Source: Mycolicibacterium cosmeticum (GTDB taxonomy: Bacteria; Actinomycetota; Actinomycetes; Mycobacteriales; Mycobacteriaceae). Taken from it: a stretch of 64,000 nucleotides of DNA. The stretch lies in contig JACPVS010000027.1 of NCBI GenBank assembly GCA_016197365.1, positions 17,448-81,447 of the forward strand, given 5' to 3'. Positions 7,579-16,258 of the stretch are shown in pieces. Every line of letters begins with the position of its first letter. Within the stretch, counting starts at the first letter, position 1. The position numbers and the translations under genes are program-made. The notes under the pieces are model-generated. The model did no database searches, was not told the DNA's origin, and saw only the letters and a list, made by a program, of their open reading frames with translations.

Positions 7579-8803
7579 ACGGGGTAGTGGTGGTCGAGGT
7601 GCGGCGCTGCAGCAGCACGGAGAACGTCAGCACCACCAGGCCCGCCACGGACAGCAGGGCGCCCGCCGCCGCGGGTGCGGTGTAGCCGTATCCGGCGGCG
7701 ATCACCACGCCGCCGACCCAGGCGCCGGTGGCGTTGGCGATGTTCAGCGCGGAGTGGTTCAGCGCCGCGGCCAGCGTCTGGGCGTCGTGGGCGACGTCCA
7801 TCAGCCGGGTCTGCAGGGCAGGCCCGATCGCGGACCCGGCCGTCGCGATGAGGAACAGGCCGAGCAACGCGGTCCACGGATTGTGTGCGGCCAAGACGAA
7901 GAGCGCGAGCACCACGCCGAGCGCGATCATCGACACGTACAGCCCGCGGATAACCGAGATGTCGGCCATCTTGCCGCCGGCCAGGTTGCCGATCACCATT
8001 CCGAGGCCGAACGCCATGAGCGCCAGGGGTACCAGGGCGCGCGGCAGGCCGGCGACATCGGTCATGGTGGTGGACACGTAGGTGTACACGGCGAACATGC
8101 CGCCGAAGCCGACCATGCCGACCAGGAGCGCCAGCCACACCTGCACCCGGCGCAGCGCGCCGAGTTCGGTGAGCGGGCTGGTGACGTGCATGTTGCGCAG
8201 AGGCGGCACCCAGAACCACAGCGCGACCAGAGTCACCAACCCGATGGCCACGACGAGTCCGAAGGCGCTGCGCCAGCCGAAATGTTGGCCCAGGGCCGAC
8301 GCGACGGGAACACCGAGGACGGTGGCCACGGTCAGCCCGGTCAGGACGTACGCGACGGCCTTGGCGCGGTTGCGCGGTCCCATCAGGTGCGCGGCGATCA
8401 GCGCGGCGATGCCGAAGAAGGCGCCGTGCGGAATGCCCGCGACGAACCGGGCCGCCATGAGGGTGCCGTAGGTGGGAGCGAACACGCTGGCGAGGTTGCC
8501 GATGACGAACATCGCCATCAGGCCGAGCACCAGGGTCTTGCGATTCATCCGCGCGGTCAGCGCGGCGATCAGCGGGGCGCCGATCACGACTCCGAGGGCA
8601 TACGCGGAGATGACGTGGCCGGCGGTCGGCTCGGAGATGTGCAGGCTGGCGGCGATGTCAGGGAGCAGACCCATCGCGACGAACTCGGTGGTGCCGATCC
8701 CGAAACCGCCCAGGGCCAGTGCGAACACAGCCAAGGAACGCACCGTCGGGTCGGGTGCGACGACGGAGTTGGGCCGGTGGGGCCGGGCGGCGGTTCGGGA
8801 CAC
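7577..8803 (-). CDS. MFS transporter, DHA1 type
   Basis: A roughly 408-residue, 12-helix major facilitator protein. The first helix (SLAVFALALGGFGIGTTEF) with the following MGLLPDIAASL and the loop motif around LTARMNRKTLVLG are typical of the DHA1 arabinose-efflux/chloramphenicol-resistance-like group. It is divergent from a ROK-family gene, which probably controls it. The GTG at 8803 is preferred; a TTG at 8839 would add 12 residues without family resemblance. The substrate is unknown. Confidence 0.82.
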   Translation of the reverse strand: MSRTAARPHRPNSVVAPDPTVRSLAVFALALGGFGIGTTEFVAMGLLPDIAASLHISEPTAGHVISAYALGVVIGAPLIAALTARMNRKTLVLGLMAMFVIGNLASVFAPTYGTLMAARFVAGIPHGAFFGIAALIAAHLMGPRNRAKAVAYVLTGLTVATVLGVPVASALGQHFGWRSAFGLVVAIGLVTLVALWFWVPPLRNMHVTSPLTELGALRRVQVWLALLVGMVGFGGMFAVYTYVSTTMTDVAGLPRALVPLALMAFGLGMVIGNLAGGKMADISVIRGLYVSMIALGVVLALFVLAAHNPWTALLGLFLIATAGSAIGPALQTRLMDVAHDAQTLAAALNHSALNIANATGAWVGGVVIAAGYGYTAPAAAGALLSVAGLVVLTFSVLLQRRTSTTTTP

Positions 8804-8841
8804 CCGATCAGCGTAGAACCACTTACGACTGACGGGCAACT

Positions 8842-8868
8842 CACTTTTGTATCAATCATGCCAAAGTG
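8842..8868. promoter_or_regulatory. Possible ROK operator between exporter and ROK gene
   Basis: An inverted repeat with arms CACTTT (8842-8847) and AAAGTG (8863-8868), with partial agreement in the flanking bases, lies in the divergent spacer. Its right arm overlaps the alternative GTG start of the ROK gene, which argues for the downstream start. Assignment as an operator rests on position and symmetry only. Confidence 0.35.
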
Positions 8869-8901
8869 GCGGAACTTACGTTTTCGGTGTTCAATCGGGT
8901 G

Positions 8902-10056
8902 ATGGCCACCGCCGGCGACATATTCACCCTGATCAGGGAACGCGGCGACACCACGCGTGCCGATATCGCCGCCGTGACCGGCCTGTCCCGGACCGCTGTC
9001 TCCGCGCGCATCGCGGCGCTCACCGACGCCGGACTCGTTCTGGAGTGTGAGCAGGCGCCCTCGACCGGTGGGCGGCCAGCCACTCCGGTGAGTTTCAACG
9101 CGGCGGCCGGCGTCGTGCTCTCGGTGTCCGTCGGCATCAGCCGCACCCGGCTTGCCGTCTGCGACCTGGCCGGAGCCATCTTGCGGTTGTCGGATATCGA
9201 TCAGGAGGTCGCCCTGGGCCCCGACGACCTGATGCCTGACGTGGTCAAGGGTCTCGACGTGCTGCTCGACGAGCACGCGGGAGTCCAGGTGTTCGGTATC
9301 GGGCTGAGCCTGCCCGGCCCGGTGGACCGTGAACGTGGCTGCAGCCGGGACTCGCCGATTCTGCGGGGCTGGGACGGGGTGGAACTGCGCCAGTATTTCG
9401 CCGGGTCGTCCAGACTGCTCGATGCCCCGGTCATCCTGGACAACGACGCGAACGCGATCGCCCTCGCCGAGCGCGGCGGAGAACTCGAAGGCCACAGCGA
9501 CCTGCTGGTGCTCAAGGCATCGACCGGCCTGGGCGCGGGCATCATCGCCGGCGGTGCACTGCAGCGCGGGGTGTCGGGTGCGGCGGGGGAGTTCGGCCAC
9601 AACAAGATCGCTGCCGCGGCGGGCCGGCCCTGCCGGTGCGGGGACACCGGCTGCCTGGAGACCGTCGCCGCCGGCTGGGCGATCGTGCATGAACTGCAGC
9701 AGCAGGGCTACACCGTCCGGCACCTGCGCGACGTCGTCGAACTGGCCAACGGCGGCGACCCGGAGACCCGCCGGATGATCCGCGACAGCGGACGCCATGT
9801 CGGCGAGGGCATCGCGCCCGCGGTGAACCTGCTCAACCCCAAGGTGCTCGTCATCACCGGCGACATGGCCGGCGCGTACGACATCTTCGTCGCCGGATTG
9901 CGAGAAGCGTTGTACGGCAACGCCACCGCGATGGCGACCCGCGAGCTTGAGGTGGTGGCCTCGGCGCACGGCGGTGAGGCGGCACCCGTCGGCAGCGCCG
10001 CGATGGCCCTGGACGAGGTGCTCAGCGCGCGTGCAGTGGATGCGCTGCTCGCTTAG
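8902..10056 (+). CDS. ROK-family transcriptional regulator / sugar kinase homologue
   Basis: The 384-residue protein has an N-terminal winged helix-turn-helix (RERGDTTRADIAAVTGLSRT) followed by a ROK ATPase-fold domain. The ROK zinc signature CRCGDTGCLET is intact, and DNDANAIALAE and ASTGLGAGI match the sugar/phosphate-binding motifs. Such proteins repress sugar or aromatic-efflux genes and are usually inactive as kinases. It is divergent from the MFS gene. Start at ATG 8902 is preferred; GTG 8899 and GTG 8866 are alternatives. Its stop overlaps the convergent LLM gene by 4 bases. Confidence 0.85.
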   Translation: MATAGDIFTLIRERGDTTRADIAAVTGLSRTAVSARIAALTDAGLVLECEQAPSTGGRPATPVSFNAAAGVVLSVSVGISRTRLAVCDLAGAILRLSDIDQEVALGPDDLMPDVVKGLDVLLDEHAGVQVFGIGLSLPGPVDRERGCSRDSPILRGWDGVELRQYFAGSSRLLDAPVILDNDANAIALAERGGELEGHSDLLVLKASTGLGAGIIAGGALQRGVSGAAGEFGHNKIAAAAGRPCRCGDTGCLETVAAGWAIVHELQQQGYTVRHLRDVVELANGGDPETRRMIRDSGRHVGEGIAPAVNLLNPKVLVITGDMAGAYDIFVAGLREALYGNATAMATRELEVVASAHGGEAAPVGSAAMALDEVLSARAVDALLA

Positions 10057-10928
10057 GCCTTCGCGATGACGTTCTCGGCGAACCACTCCAGATTGCGGAT
10101 CTTGGCGTCCAGCGGTTCTGTGTCGTCGCCCATGATGTAGGGCACCCGGAAGCCGACGATCACATCGGTGACGCCCTTGTCCTCCAGGCGTTTCACCCCG
10201 TCCAATGAGAACCCGTCGATCGAGATGACGTGGATCTGGAACTCGTCTGCAAGCCCGATGCGCTCCTCGGTCTCGCGGTACTGCGCAAGCTTCTTCAGTA
10301 GCGGGTCGAGTTCCTCGGGATCGCCGCCGCCGTGCATCCAGCCGTCGTTGCGCGCGGCGCGTTTGAGCGCGGCGTCGGCATGACCACCGATGAGGATCGG
10401 CACCGGCTTGGTCGGCGCCGGCGTCATCTTGATGCTGGGGATGTCGTAGAACTCGCCGTGGTACTCGAAGTACTCGCCGGAGGTGAGGCCGCGGATGACG
10501 TCGATGCATTCATCCATCCGCTTGCCGCGCTTGGCGAACGGCACACCCATGATCTCGTAGTCCTCGGGCCACGGGCTGGTGCCGACGCCGAGACCGAGAC
10601 GATTGCCGAACAACGCCGCCAACGACCCGGCCTGTTTGGCGACCAGCGCCGGCGGCCGGATGGGCAGCTTCAGCACGAAGATGTTGAAGTGCAGCTTGGT
10701 GGTGACGGCCGACAGCGCGCCGATCAAGGAGAACGACTCGATGAACGACTTGCCGTCGAGAAATTCGCGGTTGCCGTCCGCGGTGTACAGATACTTGGAG
10801 TCGGACACCTCCGGGTAGGCGATGCTGTCCGGGATGGTCATCGCGTGATATCCGGCCTCGTCAGCGGCCTTCGCCAACGGGATGTAGTACGTGGGATCGG
10901 TCATGGCTTCCGCATAGGTGAACCGCAT
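10053..10928 (-). CDS. LLM-class (F420/flavin-dependent) oxidoreductase
   Basis: A 291-residue luciferase-like TIM-barrel protein. Motifs include MRFTYAEAM at the first strand, FVLKLPIRPPALVAKQAGSL, NRLGLGVGTSPWPEDYEIMG and a C-terminal cofactor segment PVPILIGGHADAALKRAARN. The last pattern fits the mycobacterial F420-dependent group, but FMN use is not excluded. A palindrome matching the KstR consensus lies 10 bases upstream of the start, suggesting a role in sterol or related lipid catabolism. The substrate is unknown. Confidence 0.83.
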   Translation of the reverse strand: MRFTYAEAMTDPTYYIPLAKAADEAGYHAMTIPDSIAYPEVSDSKYLYTADGNREFLDGKSFIESFSLIGALSAVTTKLHFNIFVLKLPIRPPALVAKQAGSLAALFGNRLGLGVGTSPWPEDYEIMGVPFAKRGKRMDECIDVIRGLTSGEYFEYHGEFYDIPSIKMTPAPTKPVPILIGGHADAALKRAARNDGWMHGGGDPEELDPLLKKLAQYRETEERIGLADEFQIHVISIDGFSLDGVKRLEDKGVTDVIVGFRVPYIMGDDTEPLDAKIRNLEWFAENVIAKA

Positions 10929-10937
10929 GGAGCCGAT

Positions 10938-10955
10938 ACTAGAACACGTTCTAGT
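10938..10955. promoter_or_regulatory. KstR-type operator (box 1)
   Basis: The 14-mer TAGAACACGTTCTA (10940-10953) matches the published KstR consensus TNNAACNNGTTNNA at every fixed position, and symmetry extends to ACTAGAAC...GTTCTAGT. It lies between the LLM oxidoreductase and the divergent MFS gene, so one bound repressor could control both. KstR is the mycobacterial TetR-type repressor of cholesterol catabolism. This same 14-mer, reverse complemented, occurs at 38101. Confidence 0.7.
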
Positions 10956-10978
10956 TCTCCGAAGCGGAACGGTCGGGC

Positions 10979-12202
10979 ATGATCAGCGGCGTGCCCAGAC
11001 CTCGGCAAGATGACCGGCGCCGCCGGTCGTGGCTCAATCGCAACGTCCGCGTGCTCTCCGCCGTGTCGTTCCTCCAGGACACCGCCAGCGAACTGCTCTA
11101 CCCGCTGCTGCCCATCTACCTGACCACCGTGCTGGGCGCGCCGCCCGCCGTCGTCGGGGCGATCGAAGGGGCCGCCGAGGGCGCGGCAGCGCTGACCAAA
11201 CTCGCCTCCGGTCCGCTGGGTGACCGCTTCGCGCGCCGCCCGCTGATCGCCACCGGGTACGGCATGGCCGCCCTCGGCAAGATCATGGTGGCGGCCTTCG
11301 CGTCCTGGCAGGGCGTTCTCGCAGGTCGGGTGGTCGACCGGCTGGGCAAGGGGCTGCGCGGCGCGCCGCGGGACGCTCTGCTGGTGGTCGATATCGACGA
11401 CGCGCACCGCGGTCGGGTGTTCGGCTTCCACCGCGCCATGGACACCTTCGGGGCCGTCGTCGGCCCGCTCATCGGGCTGGCCGGATACGAACTGCTGGAC
11501 CACCAGATCGCGCCGCTGCTCTGGGTGGCGGCGGTGCCCGCCGTGCTGAGTGTCGCGCTGGTCTTCCTGGCCAAGGAACGCAAACGCCCCGTGTCCGCCC
11601 AGCGGCCGCCCATCTTCGCGCGCGTGAAAGATCTGCCGCGGCGGTACTGGCGCACGACCGGTGTGCTCGTTGCGTTCGGAATCATCAACTTCCCCGACGC
11701 ACTACTGCTGCTGCGGCTCAATGAGATCGGATTCTCGGTCGTCGAGGTGATCTTGGCCTACGTCGGCTACAACGCGGTCTACGCGCTGAGCAGCTATCCG
11801 GCCGGCGTCCTGGCCGACCGGATCGGCCGGATCCCGGTGTTCGGCATCGGGCTGGTGTTCTTTGCCATCGGTTACGCCGGACTGGGGCTGACCACCGACC
11901 CGGTGGCCGCCTGGCTGCTGATTGGGGCGTACGGACTGTTCACCGGCTGCACCGACGGCGTGAGCAAGGCTTGGATCTCGTCATTGGTCGGCCCCGAACT
12001 GCAAGCCAGCGCGCAAGGCGTGTTCCAGGGTGCCGGCGGGTTCGCGATGCTGATCGCCGGTGTTTGGGCCGGGCTGGCGTGGGGTGCGGACGGCACGCTG
12101 CCGTTGTTGATCTCCGGTGGGCTCGGCGCCGTGTTCGCCATCGCGCTGCTGACGTTCGGCTACACCAACCGGAAGGGTGGGGCGCCCGCGCCGGCGATCT
12201 GA
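10979..12202 (+). CDS. MFS transporter
   Basis: A 407-residue, 12-helix transporter. The first helix segment LSAVSFLQDTASELLYPLLP and the loop GPLGDRFARRPLIATGYG (the conserved D-R/K loop after helix 2) place it in a DHA1-like group of putative exporters. Substrate unknown. It is divergent from the LLM oxidoreductase and shares the KstR-type box with it. Its final 43 bases overlap the 3' end of the convergent diiron oxygenase gene. Confidence 0.8.
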   Translation: MISGVPRPRQDDRRRRSWLNRNVRVLSAVSFLQDTASELLYPLLPIYLTTVLGAPPAVVGAIEGAAEGAAALTKLASGPLGDRFARRPLIATGYGMAALGKIMVAAFASWQGVLAGRVVDRLGKGLRGAPRDALLVVDIDDAHRGRVFGFHRAMDTFGAVVGPLIGLAGYELLDHQIAPLLWVAAVPAVLSVALVFLAKERKRPVSAQRPPIFARVKDLPRRYWRTTGVLVAFGIINFPDALLLLRLNEIGFSVVEVILAYVGYNAVYALSSYPAGVLADRIGRIPVFGIGLVFFAIGYAGLGLTTDPVAAWLLIGAYGLFTGCTDGVSKAWISSLVGPELQASAQGVFQGAGGFAMLIAGVWAGLAWGADGTLPLLISGGLGAVFAIALLTFGYTNRKGGAPAPAI

Positions 12203-13362
12203 TAGCCGCCCTGCTGGGTGCGTTCCATGCACCGGCCCGTCACGGTGTTGCCGTCGATGACGACGGTGACGGCGCCGCGCGGCATCTGCGCCGGGGCGTC
12301 GAACACGGTGCCCTGCCAGTGGTACCGGCCGTCGATCGGCTCGAGGTGCCCGGTGAGCCGGACGCGGACGGTCTGGCCGTCGACGGTCGCGGGACCGTCG
12401 TAGACGTCTTCGACGAACTCTCCCTCGGCCTCTTCGGTGAGGGCCGCGGCCGGGCCCGTCTTGGCCAGAAATCCGCTGCGCCGCCAGATTCGGCGGGCGA
12501 TCGGGCCCATCAGGCCGACCTCATGCAGGAACGCGGCCAGCGGGGCGAACCCGGCGATCTGGGTTTGGTGCCGGTGCGCCGAGGCGCGGGCCATCCTGCG
12601 CGCGGCCCGTGCATCCAGTCCGACCCGTGCGTACTGCACCTTGTTGGTGAACAGGAAACGGAAGAACAGGCCGCCGGCGCCGTTGAGGTTGCCGATCCAG
12701 AAGCGCTTCCACCGTGACATGGACGGGGCGCGCTTGCGCAGGCCGTCGCGCGCGAACTGGATGTGGCGGGCTTCCTCGGTGACGTGAATCCGCATGAGGC
12801 GCTGCACCATTGGCTGCAAGTCGGGATCATCCATCATCTGCCGCTGCAGCGAGTCGAAGATCTCCTCGCCGATCAGGGCGGCCACCCACAGCACCGAGCC
12901 GCGGAAGATGAACGGCAGCCCGTTGATGATGACGCGCTGATACAGCCTGGGCCGCACCGGATCCGCGCCGACCTTCGCGATGGCCTTGCCGAACATCACC
13001 ATGTGCCGGGTCTCGTCGCCGAGTTCGGTCAGCTCGTAGTGGGTGGTGGCGGCGGTCGGATCCTGATGCATCATCTTGCGCAGCAGTGCCTGGTTCAGGA
13101 TGTTCTCGAACCAGATGCCGGCCGAGAGCGTGTTCACCAGTTCCTGGCGGGACAGCTCGATCTGCTCGGCCCGGCTCATCGCGTCCCACATCGGGGTGCC
13201 GTACAACGACACCACCTTGGGCGGCAGGAAGAACTTGTCCGCATCGAGCGGGGCGTCCCAGTCGATGTCGACGATCGGAGCGTAGGACTTACGCACCGAT
13301 CCCTTCAGCAGCCGCTCTGCGAATTCCGCACGCGTGGTTTGCGATTTGAGCGAAGCCGTCAT
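12160..13362 (-). CDS. AurF-like diiron oxygenase fused to a DUF4873 domain
   Basis: The 400-residue protein begins with a ferritin-like AurF/PF11583 domain (about 50-275) with carboxylate and histidine ligands in ENILN (E86), ELGDETRHM (E117, H120), GEEIFDS (about E166) and TEEARHIQF (E197, H200). AurF itself oxidises arylamines to nitro compounds. Residues about 310-395 look like DUF4873 (EFVEDVYDGPATVDGQTVRV and YHWQGTVFDAP), a small beta domain otherwise seen beside or fused to flavin monooxygenases. The substrate is unknown. The 3' end overlaps the convergent MFS gene. Confidence 0.78.
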   Translation of the reverse strand: MTASLKSQTTRAEFAERLLKGSVRKSYAPIVDIDWDAPLDADKFFLPPKVVSLYGTPMWDAMSRAEQIELSRQELVNTLSAGIWFENILNQALLRKMMHQDPTAATTHYELTELGDETRHMVMFGKAIAKVGADPVRPRLYQRVIINGLPFIFRGSVLWVAALIGEEIFDSLQRQMMDDPDLQPMVQRLMRIHVTEEARHIQFARDGLRKRAPSMSRWKRFWIGNLNGAGGLFFRFLFTNKVQYARVGLDARAARRMARASAHRHQTQIAGFAPLAAFLHEVGLMGPIARRIWRRSGFLAKTGPAAALTEEAEGEFVEDVYDGPATVDGQTVRVRLTGHLEPIDGRYHWQGTVFDAPAQMPRGAVTVVIDGNTVTGRCMERTQQGGYQIAGAGAPPFRLV

Positions 13363-13463
13363 CGTCGACGTCCTTTCGGGTCAGAATTCGAAGCTACGTC
13401 CGCGCGATGCATTTAGTCAATACCCGCGGTACCGGATAAATCGTTTCCGCTAGCCTTCTGCGG

Positions 13464-14198
13464 GTGCGCACCATCCATGTCATCGGTATCGGCGCGGGCG
13501 ACCCCGACTACGTGACGACGCAGGCCATCTCGGCACTCAATGACACCCAGGTGTTCTTCGCCATGGACAAGGGCGAGACGAAGGACGATCTCGTCGCGCT
13601 GCGCCGGCTGATCTGCGACCGGTTCATCGCCGAACCCGGGTACCGCTTCGTCGAACTGCCCGACCCCAAGCGGGCGACCGAAGGCGACTATCGCGACAAC
13701 GTGTCCGAGTGGCACGCCGCCCGGGCCCGGCTGTGGGCACAGGCCCTGCAGGCCGAACTGGGACCCGACGGCGTCGGCGCCTTCCTGGCCTGGGGCGACC
13801 CGTCGCTGTACGACAGCACGCTGCGCATCCTGGAGCGGGTGGCCGAGCACGTCGAGTTCGACTTCGACGTCATCCCGGGCGTCACCGCGATCCAGGCGCT
13901 GACCGCGCGACATCGCATCGCGCTCAACGACATCGGCGCACCGGTGCTGATCACCACCGGCCGTCAACTGCGCGAGAACGGGCTGACCACCGACGCGGTG
14001 GTGATGCTCGACGGCGAGTGTTCATTCCTGAGCTGCCCGCCGCAGGCCCGGATCTGGTGGGGCGCCTACCTCGGGACGCCCGACGAGCTGCTGGAGTCCG
14101 GCACCGTCGGCGAGGTCGGTGAGCAGATCGTGGCGCGCCGTGCCGAGGCAAGGGAGCGGCACGGCTGGATCATGGACATCTATCTGCTGCGCGCCTGA
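13464..14198 (+). CDS. cobF: Precorrin-6A synthase (deacetylating)
   Basis: CobF is a 244-residue S-adenosylmethionine methyltransferase that methylates C1 of precorrin-5 with release of acetate in the aerobic cobalamin pathway. The N-terminus HVIGIGAGDPDYVTTQA carries the glycine-rich and GDP motifs of tetrapyrrole methylases, and AWGDPSLYDSTLRIL and VIPGVTAIQALTARH are family signatures. The start is GTG at 13464. No other cob genes are adjacent, which is normal for mycobacterial cobF. Confidence 0.92.
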   Translation: MRTIHVIGIGAGDPDYVTTQAISALNDTQVFFAMDKGETKDDLVALRRLICDRFIAEPGYRFVELPDPKRATEGDYRDNVSEWHAARARLWAQALQAELGPDGVGAFLAWGDPSLYDSTLRILERVAEHVEFDFDVIPGVTAIQALTARHRIALNDIGAPVLITTGRQLRENGLTTDAVVMLDGECSFLSCPPQARIWWGAYLGTPDELLESGTVGEVGEQIVARRAEARERHGWIMDIYLLRA

Positions 14199-14216
14199 CC
14201 CTGGCAGGATCGAAGA

Positions 14217-14597
14217 ATGGGATCTTTTCTGCTGCGGGCCGCGCTGACCGGACTCGCGCTGTGGGTGGTGACGCTGTTCGTGCCGGGCATGACCTTCATC
14301 GGCGGTGACAGCACCGTCCAGCGGGCCGGCATCATCTTCGTCGTCGCGGTCATCTTCGGCCTCGTCAACGCCGTCATCAAGCCGATCGTGCAGATCATCT
14401 CGATACCGCTCTACATCGTCACCCTGGGCCTGTTCCATGTGGTCATCAACGCGCTGATGTTGTGGATCACCTCGAGGATCACCGAGCACACCACGCACTG
14501 GGGTCTGGTCATCGACGACTTCTGGTGGACCGCGATCTGGGCCGCCATCGTGCTCTCGATCGTCAGCTGGGTGCTGTCCCTGGTGGTACGTACCTGA
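14217..14597 (+). CDS. Phage-holin family (PF04020) small membrane protein
   Basis: This 126-residue protein has four hydrophobic helices: LLRAALTGLALWVVTLFVPG, a second around AGIIFVVAVIFGLVNAVI, then PLYIVTLGLFHVVINALMLW and WTAIWAAIVLSIVSWVLSLV. NAVIKPI followed by PLYIVTLGLF and NALMLW is typical of the superfamily IV holin-like proteins that are widespread outside phages. Its role is unknown. It follows cobF by 18 bases. Confidence 0.82.
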   Translation: MGSFLLRAALTGLALWVVTLFVPGMTFIGGDSTVQRAGIIFVVAVIFGLVNAVIKPIVQIISIPLYIVTLGLFHVVINALMLWITSRITEHTTHWGLVIDDFWWTAIWAAIVLSIVSWVLSLVVRT

Positions 14598-14610
14598 AAG
14601 GCCTTGCGCC

Positions 14611-16182
14611 TCAGCCGTGCTCGGCCTGCCAGCAGGCAGCCAGCGTGCGATAGGCGTCATGCTCGGCGGCCGCCACCGTCGGCCACAACCGCTCCGCGGC
14701 GTCCTGTTGGGCGGCCGAACCGCCGACGGCGCCCTGATAGGCGTCGAGCATCGCCATCGCGCGCAGTTGCAGATCGCGACGGTCTGCCCGTGCCGCGGCA
14801 GTGGTGACCGCGCCGGACTCCAGGTGTGAGGTGGTGGCCGCGATCGCGGCAGCGGTGGCGTCGATGGCTTCGGTCACGGGAGCGTGGCCGCGGTGGCGGA
14901 TCGCGATCCGGTACACCAGAAGCGCTGCCGCGCATCCGATCACGGTGTCCAGCCCACGGGCCAGTAACAGGTGGCCCACGTCGGCCACCGGGTGCCCGCC
15001 GGACGCGATGGTCAGGGCGATCGGGGTGATGAACACCACCGCGATCGCGTAATTGCGTACCACGAACATCTCAATGGTGAACTGCAGCAACGCGATCACC
15101 GCGACCAGCCACAGGCCCTGCGGATGCCAGGCGAGGATCAGGCCGGCCAGCGCGAGTCCGATCCATGTGCCCACCAGTCGCTCGACGCCGCGCTGCACGG
15201 TGCGCAGCCAGTCGAAACCCTGGGCCAGCATCAGCACGGCGGCCGCCATCGCCCAGTAGGCGTGATCGATCGACAACACCGATGCCACGGTGCCCGCCAC
15301 GGCGACCGCGATGCCGACCCGCAGGGCCAGCCGGAAGGACTCCGAACCCGGTGTCACGGCCCGCCGCAACAGGGTGAGGTTGCCCGGACGGCCCAGCGGC
15401 AGCTCCGGGGCGGTGTCGGCGTACGCGGAGTCATCTATATGGGGCAGCGACTCACCGCGGTCGACGGCACCCATCGCCGCCGCGAAAACCCGGTGTAGCC
15501 GGTGATTCTCGGCCCGGAGGCGTTGCAGGGTGCCGTCTGGCCGCGGCGTGGCCGGTTCGAAATTGACCAGCGTCACCCAGGCCTGATGCAGCGCCCGCGC
15601 CGCCAGATGCCGGTCAGTGCTTTCGGCGCTGTCGAGGTAGCGGGCGACGGCGACACGCGCCGCGTCCACCGCCGCATACTCCGGTCGACGGGGTCGCCAC
15701 AGCGCCGCGACCATGTGTGCCATCCACGCGAAAGCCCCGCCGGACAACACCAATGCGCCGATATGCCACGGGGTCAGGTGAGTGGCCGCCGTCGCGGTTC
15801 CGGCCGCACAGCCCAACACGAACATGTAGGCCCCCGGCGGGCCGACGCTCAGCGCATGGCACACCAGGGCGGCCACCGTCGCGATCACCGTGATGGTCGC
15901 CAGTCCGAGCGCCGGTATCCGGGCGGCCCAGTCGCCCAAGGCCACCGCCGCCGCGAAACTCAGGGCGACAACCGCCAGGTAACCGGCGCGGTTGAGATAC
16001 GGGCGGCCGCTGCCGTACAGCGCGGTGAAGCCACCGATGGTGGCGATGAGGCCGGCCGCGGTATCGCCGGCCAGCCAGCCCGTCAGTACGGGTACCGCCA
16101 TGCAGATGCCGGCCCGCAACGCGAACGGCCAGCGCGTCGGGGCGGGATTGAGCACCAACAGGCGGCGCAGGTACGGCAGCAC
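14611..16182 (-). CDS. FUSC-family membrane transporter
   Basis: The roughly 523-residue protein has two blocks of membrane helices (about 15-165 and 325-445) separated by a soluble region, and matches the fusaric-acid-resistance/aromatic exporter family. Examples are FALRAGICMAVPVLTGWLAG in the first block and HAYWAMAAAVLMLAQG with RLVGTWIGLALAGLILAW in the second. The ligand is unknown. GTG 16182 (VLPYLRR) is preferred; the frame stays open to an ATG at 16260 that overlaps the glycosylase start. Its stop is 13 bases beyond the convergent holin-like gene. Confidence 0.8.
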   Translation of the reverse strand: MLPYLRRLLVLNPAPTRWPFALRAGICMAVPVLTGWLAGDTAAGLIATIGGFTALYGSGRPYLNRAGYLAVVALSFAAAVALGDWAARIPALGLATITVIATVAALVCHALSVGPPGAYMFVLGCAAGTATAATHLTPWHIGALVLSGGAFAWMAHMVAALWRPRRPEYAAVDAARVAVARYLDSAESTDRHLAARALHQAWVTLVNFEPATPRPDGTLQRLRAENHRLHRVFAAAMGAVDRGESLPHIDDSAYADTAPELPLGRPGNLTLLRRAVTPGSESFRLALRVGIAVAVAGTVASVLSIDHAYWAMAAAVLMLAQGFDWLRTVQRGVERLVGTWIGLALAGLILAWHPQGLWLVAVIALLQFTIEMFVVRNYAIAVVFITPIALTIASGGHPVADVGHLLLARGLDTVIGCAAALLVYRIAIRHRGHAPVTEAIDATAAAIAATTSHLESGAVTTAAARADRRDLQLRAMAMLDAYQGAVGGSAAQQDAAERLWPTVAAAEHDAYRTLAACWQAEHG

Positions 16183-16258
16183 ATGCCGACGATATCCGTG
16201 CCTCCGCCCTGGAACATTTCCCCGTCGCTGCGCTCGCCCGGAATGACACACTGGAGAC

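Noticed and set aside
7553..8902. A 449-codon open frame on the plus strand
   Set aside because: It mirrors the MFS transporter and consists of Gly/His/Gln/Arg repeats with no domain.
8584..10509. A 641-codon open frame on the minus strand
   Set aside because: It runs antisense through the ROK gene and shifts out of frame with the LLM gene; composition is not protein-like.
13363..13463. A KstR box between the diiron oxygenase and cobF
   Set aside because: The symmetric bases around CCGCGG do not fit the AAC/GTT pattern; only a GC-rich palindrome remains.
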